The position numbers and the translations under genes were made by a program. Positions 32,356 to 40,190 of a DNA stretch of 64,000 nucleotides are shown here, one piece after another. Source of the stretch: Sterolibacterium sp. (GTDB lineage Bacteria; Pseudomonadota; Gammaproteobacteria; Burkholderiales; Rhodocyclaceae); contig JAQTOA010000005.1 of NCBI GenBank assembly GCA_028713555.1, forward strand, positions 124,001 to 188,000, read 5' to 3'. The notes beneath the pieces are model-generated. The model was given only the letters and a program-made list of their open reading frames with translations, did no database searches and had not been told where the DNA came from. Position 1 is the first letter of the stretch; every line of letters begins with the position of its first letter.

Positions 32356-33585
32356 ATGTCATTCGATCGTCGCGAATACATCCGGTACAAGCCAACTGCC
32401 CCGCTCAACGGACTGTTGATCTGGCAAGACGAGCATGGGGATCAAAAGTTCTCCGCCCTGGTCAGCGATCTGTCACAAGGCGGTTGCTCGCTCATTTCCC
32501 TGGAAGCCCCGCTCGTTGGTACTCTTGCCGTGGCAGTGCTGACTCTGGTCGAAAGCGAAGTTGCCGTGAAACTGCAGTGCCACGTCGTTTCCCGCAATCC
32601 GGTAGGAAACGCCTTTCAGATCTCGATGAAATTCGAACAGGTATCCGAGCAACAGGAGTCTCAGTTGAAAGCTGCCTTGGCGACAGAGGCTTTTCAGCCG
32701 CTCCGTGCGAATACTTCTCCGATCAGCAGAAAACATTGGCGTGTGCCGCAATGGGCCGCCTACTTGACGGCCCAGCAACTTCCGGTGATGCCAAAGTCGA
32801 AACAGGCGTTGCTGGCATTGGAAGCCGAGAAGGAAAATGAATTGACCGCCACTGACCTGGTGGTCCTGGCAGAGGGAGATCCGTTTCTCTGTCTGTGCCT
32901 GCTGAGAGAAGCAGAAAAGAGGCGTTCCGAACGGCTAGGGCATGAAACCAGCACCCCACTGGCAGCGGTCATGCAACTGGGCGTGACCAGCTTTCATGAA
33001 TTGTTGCTCACCAGCCCGGAAACCGATGATACCCGCTCCGGACTGGCCAACTGCGAAGCGCGCGCTGTGATGGCGGGCCAGTTGGCGGCGGCATGGTCTG
33101 CCTCGCGATCCGATGTTTCTCCTACCCAGGTGTTGATGGCGGCGCTCCTCTCGGAGATGGGGGAACTGTTGCTCTGGCACTTCGCCCCGGAATTGCCACA
33201 AGCAGCACTGGATGCACTGGCTAGCGGCGAAGCCAGGCGTACCGAGGCAGCGCAGGACGCCATGTGCGGATTCAAGTTCAAGGACCTGACGCTAAAGTGC
33301 GCCGAACTCTGGAATTTACCAAGCATTCTCGTTCAACTGATTCGCGGCCATGACAATGTCAGGGCCAACCTGGCCAGGCTTTCCAGGGATACGGCACGCC
33401 ATCTGATTACCGGACCGGACAATCCGGCGCTACCCGATGATCTGGCTTCCGCCAAGCAACTCCTGCCGCATGCCAGCATGGAGTGGCTGGTTGAAGAATT
33501 AATATGGGTGCCAGCAGGAATGCGCCAAGATCTGGTTGATAAAGCCAACTTGGCGCTTGTCAATAACGTGCAGGAAACCCCCTAG
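32356..33585 (+). CDS. PilZ-HDOD domain protein
   Basis: A 409-residue cytoplasmic protein. Residues 1-110 form a PilZ domain with both c-di-GMP-binding elements, R-x3-R in DRREYIRYKP and D-x-S-x2-G in SDLSQGGCSL, so it should bind c-di-GMP. Residues 120-400 resemble an HDOD domain (LTATDLVVLAEGDPFLCLCLL; AVMQLGVTSFHELLL; AALLSEMGELLLWHF), a non-catalytic relative of HD domains used in signalling. The fusion suggests an effector that turns c-di-GMP level into protein-protein signalling. An HD-GYP phosphodiesterase is encoded next to it on the opposite strand. Confidence 0.85.
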   Translation: MSFDRREYIRYKPTAPLNGLLIWQDEHGDQKFSALVSDLSQGGCSLISLEAPLVGTLAVAVLTLVESEVAVKLQCHVVSRNPVGNAFQISMKFEQVSEQQESQLKAALATEAFQPLRANTSPISRKHWRVPQWAAYLTAQQLPVMPKSKQALLALEAEKENELTATDLVVLAEGDPFLCLCLLREAEKRRSERLGHETSTPLAAVMQLGVTSFHELLLTSPETDDTRSGLANCEARAVMAGQLAAAWSASRSDVSPTQVLMAALLSEMGELLLWHFAPELPQAALDALASGEARRTEAAQDAMCGFKFKDLTLKCAELWNLPSILVQLIRGHDNVRANLARLSRDTARHLITGPDNPALPDDLASAKQLLPHASMEWLVEELIWVPAGMRQDLVDKANLALVNNVQETP

Positions 33586-33805
33586 GAAAACTGGCCAAGT
33601 TCGTCAATTTGACCGCCAATCTGGCTGGCAGCACTGTGTTTTTTCTGCCGACGGGAAATATCCCGCTTGGGTATGCCGTACCCATGGCCTTCTGCAATAT
33701 CTCCGACGGCCTGGTCAGCACGCAGCTGGCGATGAAGGGGGCTTGGGATTCGTCAGAATCTTGTTCCCGATCCTGCTCGGCGTAATGATCGGCGTTTGCT
33801 TATGA
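33586..33805 (+). pseudogene. Truncated and frameshifted TauE/SafE permease tail
   Basis: Directly after the PilZ-HDOD stop, the plus strand reads KLAKFVNLTANLAGSTVFFL, then GYAVPMAFCNISDGLVSTQLA and MKG, and after a one-base shift at the G-run near 33740 continues GLGFVRILFPILLGVMIG to a TGA at 33803-33805. This is the C-terminal end of a TauE/SafE (DUF81) transporter, with no N-terminal portion left. It is not a copy of the intact TauE/SafE gene at 2494-3294, whose C terminus is different. Confidence 0.75.
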
Positions 33806-33833
33806 GTTGCCATAGAACGGCTGTCGGGCCGGA

Positions 33834-34562
33834 TCAAGCCATCTGGTAAATCTTGTTATACATCTTCAGAGCTTTCGCGGCCTTGACGCGATCCTGCTCG
33901 TTTGCAGCCTTGTTTTCCCTCATGCGAACTCCCGCATCCTCGTTGACCTTTCTGGTGAAGGCTATGTTTTTGACCGTTTCGTCATTCCTCATTTTCTCGT
34001 CAAGCCTGGCCTTCTCCAGGCTCTCGCGCTCAAGCCCCCGGGCAACAACAATGGCCTGCGTCCGCAAATCAGCATCCCTTAGTGCCTTGGAATGCTCGCT
34101 GAGAGCTTTGGCCCTGGCGTCTTCTCTTTGCATCTTGTCTGCTGCCGCGGATTCCTCGGCAATTCTTTTTCCCTCGCGGGCAAATTTCAAGGCGGCATTG
34201 GACCTCGTCTCTTCCACCTTGTCCTTTTCCACTCTGGCTTTTCCTGCCTCTATTCTGCTCTGGGTACGCTTGTCGGCTTCTTGGCGTAAAGCCCTGCTAT
34301 ATTCTTCCGCTGCCTTGGCATTGTCGGCAACCCGCACTTCCTGCACGCGATTGGCATCCTGAGACATTTCCTGGCTGAGCTTGATCTGGGCCTCTTGCGA
34401 AAAACTCACCTGATTGACGTGCTGAATCGCCGTCGGCCTTTCGACTTTGGCCGCTTTGTCAGCCGCTTGCTGCTTTTCCTCCCTCTCGCGCTTGGCGCTC
34501 TGGGTGAAATCCTGGATGCGAGCGGCAAGGGATGTGGCGGAGTTTGAGTTTATGGATTCCAT
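33834..34562 (-). CDS. Highly charged helical hypothetical protein
   Basis: A 242-residue protein that I do not recognise. From residue 20 on it is almost entirely Lys/Glu/Arg/Ala-rich, with predicted long helices or coiled coil (QSAKREREEKQQAADKAAKV; RSNAALKFAREGKRIAEESA). It has no signal peptide, membrane segment or cysteine. The composition suggests an extended rod or an RNA- or cytoskeleton-associated protein, but no function is assigned. It follows the TPR/membrane protein gene on the same strand after a 183-base gap and may belong to the same unit. Confidence 0.65.
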   Translation of the reverse strand: MESINSNSATSLAARIQDFTQSAKREREEKQQAADKAAKVERPTAIQHVNQVSFSQEAQIKLSQEMSQDANRVQEVRVADNAKAAEEYSRALRQEADKRTQSRIEAGKARVEKDKVEETRSNAALKFAREGKRIAEESAAADKMQREDARAKALSEHSKALRDADLRTQAIVVARGLERESLEKARLDEKMRNDETVKNIAFTRKVNEDAGVRMRENKAANEQDRVKAAKALKMYNKIYQMA

Positions 34563-34745
34563 CGCAAGAGGATCGGCGCTACGGAATAGGACAGAGCCAG
34601 AAAATTTCGCCGTCGATCGCGCCTGTTATCTTCAGAGGCGTGAGCCGGAGAAACGGCGACCCGATTCCAATATGAACATGGTGCCGCGAAACCGTCGAAA
34701 AGTAAACGGCTCGGCTCTCTGGTCGCGGTGAAGCGGGAACGACAG
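34563..34745. other. Gap between the TPR/membrane gene and the charged helical gene
   Basis: I see no coding sequence here. A long-range inverted pair GAGCCG (near 34639) and CGGCTC (near 34708) could fold the transcript, but there is no T-run to support termination. Confidence 0.3.
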
Positions 34746-36410
34746 TTACAACCTGGTCCAGGCGCTTTCACGTTTCCACGCCACCGCCGAGCTGGCAACC
34801 TCCCCCGATCTGGCAAGAGTGGCGCGGACGGGCGGCGCACACTCCCTGGGCAGGCTCATGCCCTGAATTTCCGCGATTTCCTTTTCCAGCGAGTTTTTCA
34901 AAGTAATGTAGCTATACCATGCGGCATCAAAAGCGGCCAATGCAGACTTTTGCTTCGCCCGGAGATGCTCATGGTAGAGACTCTCGAGCAAAGCTACGGC
35001 CGCGCCTATGCCGAGCGCGAAGAACAGCGGAACGATCAGCAAGTTGGACATCGATTCGAGAAGCTCTCGATGAATGGTTTGCGTGGTACGTGAACTCTGG
35101 AGTAAGAAGGTAATCATTCCACCGCCGGCGCCGCATGCCAGCCACAGTTTGGAAGAACCGGCGCGGCGCCTTGAAAATTCTTCGGGGTCACCAGAAAAGA
35201 AGTCTCCCCGGTGCGGCGGCCGCAGGACCTGTTCCTCAAGCTGGCGTATGCAATAGGCTTTGAATTCCGCAAAACAGACCGGAAAGAGCCGGAATTTTTC
35301 GAACAGATGATTGATCGAGGCGCTGTAGGCAAACAGGGTTTTCTTTCCCGCCAGTTCCTCTACCGACTTGTCGGTTTTTTGGATTTCCGCAAGCGCGTTC
35401 AGAGGAAGCTCGGCGACCGGCGTTTCCCTGAAGAAATAATTCAGCAGGGTTTGCCTGGCCTGGCGGAAGCGCTCAGCGACCTGCCTGTGGTATAGCTCGT
35501 AACGCCCCTGGGCCTGCAGCAGGAGATTGTTCAGGAAATCCGTTTTAGCCGCGAAACCAGCGTCGCTTGCGGCAAGCAGGGCATTTTCGGCATTCAGGAG
35601 GATTGCTTCCACCAGCCGTTCGGTCGCCTCGCTGCGTGCCCCCTTCAGGAACAGCGCGCGTCCCAGTTGATAGATTCCGGACGCATGGTTGGGTATGAAT
35701 TTCAGGCCTTTGCGGCTATGAGAAATCGCATTCTCAAATTCTCCCGCCACGAGCGCCGCACGTCCGGCACAGATCAGCGCCAGCCCGGCATACTCGGGAT
35801 GGTATGCCTCCGCATAGCGCGCGGCGGCCAGAAAGGCCTGTTCGGCGCGCCGGGGATTGATCACTTCGGGCGAGGCGTTGCCATAGCTGCCCAACCCAAT
35901 GATGCCAAGCAGAAAATAGAAACGGAACTCGGTTTTGATTCCGGGATTGTCGCCCTGTCCTTCGATGGCGCGAGTGACCGACTGAAGCGCTTCCTTGTAG
36001 AGCTTGCGGTGGAATGCGTCGCGGCCGTTCTCGAATTGCTCGTAGGCCCAGGCTTGCGACTGGGTTTTGGTCAGCCTGACCAGTTCATCCACCGGAACGC
36101 CCATCATGCCTTGGGAAATCAGCCCATCACAGTATCCCCAGTTAAGGATGTCGACAAACTTCGTGCTTTCTTCCTGCCCTCCATCGGTGATCTGGACGGT
36201 TCCCCGGGAAAGCACGCTGGAATCGCTTTCCCGACCGCCGGACAAGATCTCGAAACCGCGCTCGACGAATTGCTGGTCGGTTGCGATGAGTTCCTTGTGG
36301 CCGTTGTTGATCTCGAAGCGGATCGAGCCTTCGAGCTGTTTGGCGAGCAGAAATTCGCCATAGGACAGCTTGGCGTTGGGTATCCAGTCGTAAATATCAG
36401 AAAAGTTCAT
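34746..36410 (-). CDS. TPR-like repeat protein with C-terminal membrane segments, function unknown
   Basis: A 554-residue protein not matching a family I know. Residues 120-310 have tetratricopeptide-like helix pairs (RDAFHRKLYKEALQSVTRAI; GLALICAGRAALVAGEFENA; GIYQLGRALFLKGARSEATE). A helical region follows, then two hydrophobic segments (LWLACGAGGGMITFLL; NLLIVPLFFALGIGAAVALL) and a cytoplasmic helical tail. The start MNFSDIYDW overlaps the TGA of a 49-codon ORF as ATGA, so the two are probably translated together. It could be a membrane-anchored scaffold; that is inference from shape only. Confidence 0.7.
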   Translation of the reverse strand: MNFSDIYDWIPNAKLSYGEFLLAKQLEGSIRFEINNGHKELIATDQQFVERGFEILSGGRESDSSVLSRGTVQITDGGQEESTKFVDILNWGYCDGLISQGMMGVPVDELVRLTKTQSQAWAYEQFENGRDAFHRKLYKEALQSVTRAIEGQGDNPGIKTEFRFYFLLGIIGLGSYGNASPEVINPRRAEQAFLAAARYAEAYHPEYAGLALICAGRAALVAGEFENAISHSRKGLKFIPNHASGIYQLGRALFLKGARSEATERLVEAILLNAENALLAASDAGFAAKTDFLNNLLLQAQGRYELYHRQVAERFRQARQTLLNYFFRETPVAELPLNALAEIQKTDKSVEELAGKKTLFAYSASINHLFEKFRLFPVCFAEFKAYCIRQLEEQVLRPPHRGDFFSGDPEEFSRRRAGSSKLWLACGAGGGMITFLLQSSRTTQTIHRELLESMSNLLIVPLFFALGIGAAVALLESLYHEHLRAKQKSALAAFDAAWYSYITLKNSLEKEIAEIQGMSLPRECAPPVRATLARSGEVASSAVAWKRESAWTRL

Positions 36411-36556
36411 TTTGCCACCTCGGTGCTCTGACACGCGATCGATGTCAGGATCACGGCTTGCACTGGGGAAAAAGCCGGCGCAGGATGCTCGCTGGATGTC
36501 GTCCAGAAGCCGAACAATGAATCGGGCTTGGTGATGAATGCGGAAAAATCTTCCAT
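36407..36556 (-). CDS. Small 49-residue protein coupled to the TPR/membrane gene
   Basis: A short frame that begins with GGAG 8 bases before ATG, a good ribosome binding site, and whose TGA overlaps the next gene's ATG. It codes MEDFSAFITKPDSLFGFWTT and ends in CQSTEVAK, with one weakly hydrophobic stretch (PVQAVILTSIACQS). I recognise no family. The strong RBS and stop/start overlap suggest it is translated, either as a real small protein or as a leader that controls the downstream gene. Confidence 0.5.
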   Translation of the reverse strand: MEDFSAFITKPDSLFGFWTTSSEHPAPAFSPVQAVILTSIACQSTEVAK

Positions 36557-36737
36557 ACTTCGCTCCGAAGTACCGCTTTAATCAAGCAACACCGATGGCA
36601 AGACGGAACTGGATTCTGTTCCGAATGGGTTCATCTAAAGGGAGGCGGTTTATTGGGCCCCGACTGCATTTAGCTCAAACCCCAGTGGTATCACAGGGGA
36701 CTGGCTCGATCCGGTATGCTCCCGCTGGCCGTCGCAA

Positions 36738-38183
36738 TCATCGCCAGGGAAGCAGGGTGCGCAACAGCCAGCGGCGCTTCCAGCCGCGATCTTGTACAAG
36801 ACGCGGCACATTTTCCCGGCGTGACTGGCAAAGAATGTCCCAGGTAAAGTCGAGGAACATCCTCGAATGGCCGCATTCATGGCCATAGCATTCGTTTTCG
36901 AAGCGCTTGCGGGAATCCAACGGGGTGTTCTGGCTCAAATCCCGCTTGAGGCTGTGATACGCCGTTTTCCTGTCGATCTCGGTGCGCACGAAATAGGTAT
37001 AGCGCCTGTCGAAATAGCGCTGGCGCGAACCCTGTGCTTTCTGGAATTTGACGAAACGAAAATCCTCGGCGCCATAGTTACCCGTGAATTCCTCGTCGTA
37101 ACCGTAGAAACGCAGGAAGCGGGCGCGCGACAGGAAGAAAGTGTTCGGGTGCCCCTTGCGCAACTGACCGGTGGCGCGATCCCTTTCCATGAACTTGAAA
37201 ATGTTCTTGCCGCATGGCTTGGCGTCGACCAGGGCGCGCAAGGTCGGCTCGGGGAAATGCAGGTCCAGATCGGTCAATAATACGTTGTCCGATTTCGCGT
37301 AGGTCGCGCCGAGGTTGCGCGCGCCGCCCTGATTCCAGCGGATATCTTCCCGAATGCGAAGCCAGGTCAGGTTGAGGTCGAGCTTTGGCGGAGTGAGCTT
37401 GAGCGGAGAGCCGTCATCGACCACGACGAAATGGATCCGGTCGAGAAGATCGGGCGCGTAGGCAGCATAGGCTTCGAGCAGGGCGGTGATGGTTTCGGTA
37501 CGATTCTGGTTGAGATAATAATGCGTGATGTAGGTCAGTCGGATATGCGAGGAATCGACTGCCGGTTTGAGGTTTCCGCGCTCCCGGGTCGGCTGGCTCA
37601 TGGCTTCCAGGGCGGCCTTCAGGCTGGCGATGTTTTCCTCGTCGGCCAAAGTCGCGCCTTGCAGGATGAAGGGATTATCCAGCCACAAGTCATGATTGCC
37701 GCTCGATCCCATGTCATGGGCAATGGCCGGGGTGAGGAAGACATTGGCGGCGGTCTGACGATTGAGGGTGATGCGCGACAACAGGCTTCTGCGCAGAGAT
37801 TCAGCCTGCATCCACAGGCGCAGGTTGAAAACCTGCGGCAGAGCGGTGGCGCGCCACCAGCCTGCCGCATGCTGATCATCAGTCGCCAGAGTGATCACAA
37901 ACTTGAAAGGTCGGCGGGAATATTCGCCGCGCAAGAACCGCCACACCGCCAGCTTCCGTCGCCAAGGCTTGCCCAAACTCTCGCCGAGCGTATGCCATTC
38001 CACACCAGGCATGGCCTCGACTGGGACGCGAGTGGAGAGCACGCGCAGCGGGAAAGCATCGCGCAGCGCAGGTTGGGTGAAGACGCGTAACACCAAATCA
38101 GTCACCGATGTTTCGGCATCTTCCGGCAGGATCAGCAGTATCGAATTGGCGGAATTGCCCATGTGCTTATCGATGACGAACAA
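36738..38183 (-). CDS. Glycosyltransferase, GT-A fold (family 2-like), with N-terminal extension
   Basis: A 481-residue cytoplasmic enzyme. The catalytic GT-A half begins near residue 215 (IRLTYITHYYLNQNRTETI) with VVDDGSP, a GGARNLGA nucleotide-side motif, DLDLHFPE as the DxD equivalent and GYDEEFTGNYGAEDFRF with the likely catalytic ED pair. The first 210 residues form another, less conserved domain (HTLGESLGKPWRRKLAVWRF). It lies head to head with a family 9 glycosyltransferase, suggesting surface polysaccharide or LPS work; donor and acceptor are unknown. ATG 38162 is an alternative start. Confidence 0.8.
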   Translation of the reverse strand: MFVIDKHMGNSANSILLILPEDAETSVTDLVLRVFTQPALRDAFPLRVLSTRVPVEAMPGVEWHTLGESLGKPWRRKLAVWRFLRGEYSRRPFKFVITLATDDQHAAGWWRATALPQVFNLRLWMQAESLRRSLLSRITLNRQTAANVFLTPAIAHDMGSSGNHDLWLDNPFILQGATLADEENIASLKAALEAMSQPTRERGNLKPAVDSSHIRLTYITHYYLNQNRTETITALLEAYAAYAPDLLDRIHFVVVDDGSPLKLTPPKLDLNLTWLRIREDIRWNQGGARNLGATYAKSDNVLLTDLDLHFPEPTLRALVDAKPCGKNIFKFMERDRATGQLRKGHPNTFFLSRARFLRFYGYDEEFTGNYGAEDFRFVKFQKAQGSRQRYFDRRYTYFVRTEIDRKTAYHSLKRDLSQNTPLDSRKRFENECYGHECGHSRMFLDFTWDILCQSRRENVPRLVQDRGWKRRWLLRTLLPWR

Positions 38184-38206
38184 ATGGCCTTATTATAGGC
38201 GACTTC

Positions 38207-39313
38207 ATGAACCCACCCCAGACCGCTTCCCGAGAACCACGTCGTATCCTGCTGGCATGTCCCCAGCGCATCGGCGATGTCCTGCTCGCCACACCGCTAG
38301 CCCGTTCGATGAAACGCGCCTGGCCCAAGGCCGAACTCGACATGCTGGTGTTTCAAGGCACCGAAGGCGTACTCGAAGGCAACCCGGACATCGCCCAGGT
38401 GATCACCGTCCCACGACGCAGCAGCTGGGTCGCGCGCATTCGCCAATTGCGCCTGTTGTGGCGACGATACGATCTGGCGATTTCCCCGCTGCCTACCGAT
38501 CGCGCCCGCATTACCTGCTGGGCGGCGGGGCGGCAGCGGATCGGTTTGCTCGGACCCGGCCTGCAAGAACGTACCAAAGCGCTGCTGCTGGACCAATACC
38601 AGCTGTTCGACAACCTCGACACGCATACCGTGAGCATGGGGCTGCGCATGGCGGAAATGCTCGGGATTGAGCCCTGTTTCGAAGTCGTCCCGCCGAGAAC
38701 CACGCCGGCGCACTTGAAGGCGTTGCTGGCCCGCCTGGACCCGCTTGCGGGTGCGCCATTCGCGGTACTGCACCCCTATCCGAAGTATCGCTACAAGATG
38801 TGGACCACTGCCGCCTGGATTGCCTTGGCGCAGGGCTTGCGCGCACACGGCCTGGGTGTGGTATTTACGGGCAGCGCCGAAGCCTCGGAAACCGCCTATG
38901 TCGATGAAATTGCCCGAGCACTGCCTGGGCGGGCGCTGAATCTGGCCGGCACCTTGTCTTTGGGCGAAACCGCCGAGTTGATCCGTCGGGCGCGCTTGTA
39001 TGTTGGCCCGGACACAGCGGTGACGCACATTGCCGCCGCCACCGGGATACCGACCATCGCTTTGTTCGGGCCGTCGAATCCGGTCAAGTGGGGGCCGTGG
39101 CCCAGCGCCTGGAGCAACCGCGTCAGCCCCTGGCCGCGCCGCGGCAGTGGACGGCAGGGCAATGTGTTTCTCTTGCAGGGCCCCGGAGAATGTGTGCCCT
39201 GCCTGCTCGAAGGCTGCGAGCAGAACCTCGACAGTAGCAGCGAGTGCCTGGAGAAGTTGGAAGTCGGAACGGTGTGGGAAGCGGTGACAGCGCTGTTGTC
39301 AGAGACGAAATAG
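38207..39313 (+). CDS. Glycosyltransferase family 9 (heptosyltransferase-like) protein
   Basis: A 368-residue GT-B enzyme of the ADP-heptose:LPS heptosyltransferase family. It shows RRILLACPQRIGDVLLATPL at the N terminus (donor/acceptor glycine loop), LHPYPKYRYKMW in the C-terminal domain, and the family signature YVGPDTAVTHIAAATGIPTI with LFGPSNPVKWGPW. It probably adds a heptose to the LPS core or to another glycan; the exact step cannot be told. A Cys cluster (CVPCLLEGCEQ) near residue 330 is typical of this family. It is transcribed divergently from the GT-A enzyme with a 23-base gap. Confidence 0.88.
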   Translation: MNPPQTASREPRRILLACPQRIGDVLLATPLARSMKRAWPKAELDMLVFQGTEGVLEGNPDIAQVITVPRRSSWVARIRQLRLLWRRYDLAISPLPTDRARITCWAAGRQRIGLLGPGLQERTKALLLDQYQLFDNLDTHTVSMGLRMAEMLGIEPCFEVVPPRTTPAHLKALLARLDPLAGAPFAVLHPYPKYRYKMWTTAAWIALAQGLRAHGLGVVFTGSAEASETAYVDEIARALPGRALNLAGTLSLGETAELIRRARLYVGPDTAVTHIAAATGIPTIALFGPSNPVKWGPWPSAWSNRVSPWPRRGSGRQGNVFLLQGPGECVPCLLEGCEQNLDSSSECLEKLEVGTVWEAVTALLSETK

Positions 39314-39398
39314 ATCGGCAAGTCATATCTTGATTACTTGCCCCAAGTCCCCATTTGGGCAGATGGTTGTGAACGTCAAGAAGGGAGAAACAAGATTC

Positions 39399-39782
39399 AT
39401 GAAAACCATGTTTGCTATGGGTATTGGCTCACTGCTGATTTCCGTTATTTCTGGTTGCGGCGATTCGGCCATGTTTCCGGGAAGACCCCTCGCTGAAAAC
39501 AAGCCCGCAATCATCGGCAAGTGGAGTTGCCTGACCAGAATCAGGGATCCCGCATTAGAACTCGCCGATGACAAGACGTTTAGCGCGGACGGATGGTATG
39601 CTTCGTCAAGGTTCCCCGAGGGAAAGAAATATGGCTACCGAGTGGATGGGCATAGGTTAATTATCTCAATACCCGTTGGAGAGCGAATCGGGAACATTTT
39701 AAAGCTGACAAATGGCTCCCTGGAATATTACAGCGGCAAGCCAGGCCATCTGACCAGCGTGGCTTGCCAGAAACAATCCTGA
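39399..39782 (+). CDS. Putative lipoprotein
   Basis: A 127-residue exported protein. MKTMFAMGIGSLLISVISGC is a lipoprotein signal peptide with the lipobox ISGC, so mature Cys20 should be acylated. The rest (IIGKWSCLTRIRDPALELAD, then FSADGWYASSRFPEG) looks like a small beta domain of the kind that measures or binds ligands, but I recognise no family. The start at 39399 has AGGGAG upstream. A longer in-frame start at 39330 would bury the signal peptide. Confidence 0.7.
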   Translation: MKTMFAMGIGSLLISVISGCGDSAMFPGRPLAENKPAIIGKWSCLTRIRDPALELADDKTFSADGWYASSRFPEGKKYGYRVDGHRLIISIPVGERIGNILKLTNGSLEYYSGKPGHLTSVACQKQS

Positions 39783-39849
39783 TGAATATCCGGAAAATCC
39801 GCTGGTTTACCGATAGATTCTTACTTTATTAGCTTGACAGGAGGGACAT

Positions 39850-40128
39850 ATGTCTGAAGAAGCCAAGGTTGATTATTACGCGATGGTCGAAGAAGCCTGG
39901 AAGGTAAGCGATGCGGCGCGCGAGTATGTCAAGAACGAGGGTAGGGAAGTGCCGAATCAGGAGATCCTGGAAAAGATATTCTTGCCGAGCGGAATGGTTG
40001 ATGTTGAGAAAACACAAAAGGAGAGCGGCAATCCACCAAAGGTGTTTTTTAAGTCCCCCTACGGCTTGTATTACCGCCCGGAACACAAGGACTGGATTCC
40101 GTTCCGCCATGGCCCGGTAAATGTCTGA
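39850..40128 (+). CDS. Small hypothetical protein
   Basis: A 92-residue soluble protein with an excellent ribosome binding site (AGGAGGG, 6 bases before ATG). It reads MSEEAKVDYYAMVEEAWK, then a helix with VPNQEILEKIF, and ends SPYGLYYRPEHKDWIPFRHG. It has no signal peptide or membrane segment, and the family is not recognised. It is convergent with amtB. Confidence 0.65.
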   Translation: MSEEAKVDYYAMVEEAWKVSDAAREYVKNEGREVPNQEILEKIFLPSGMVDVEKTQKESGNPPKVFFKSPYGLYYRPEHKDWIPFRHGPVNV

Positions 40129-40133
40129 CAGAT

Positions 40134-40166
40134 AAAAACGGACGCCCGAGTGCAACTGGGGCGCCC
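40134..40166 (-). terminator. Intrinsic terminator of the glnK-amtB unit
   Basis: Arms GGACGCCC (40140-40147) and GGGCGCCC (40159-40166) form an 8-bp stem with one G-U pair. On the minus strand the hairpin is followed by GTTTTT, directly after the amtB stop. Confidence 0.75.
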
Positions 40167-40190
40167 GAAAGCTGCTGCGGGGAAGGAAAC

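Noticed and set aside
36738..39313. The two glycosyltransferases as dedicated glycosylation partners of the adhesin
   Set aside because: They are about 15 kb away, are of LPS/polysaccharide type, and neither resembles the HMW1C-type enzymes known to modify TPS adhesins.
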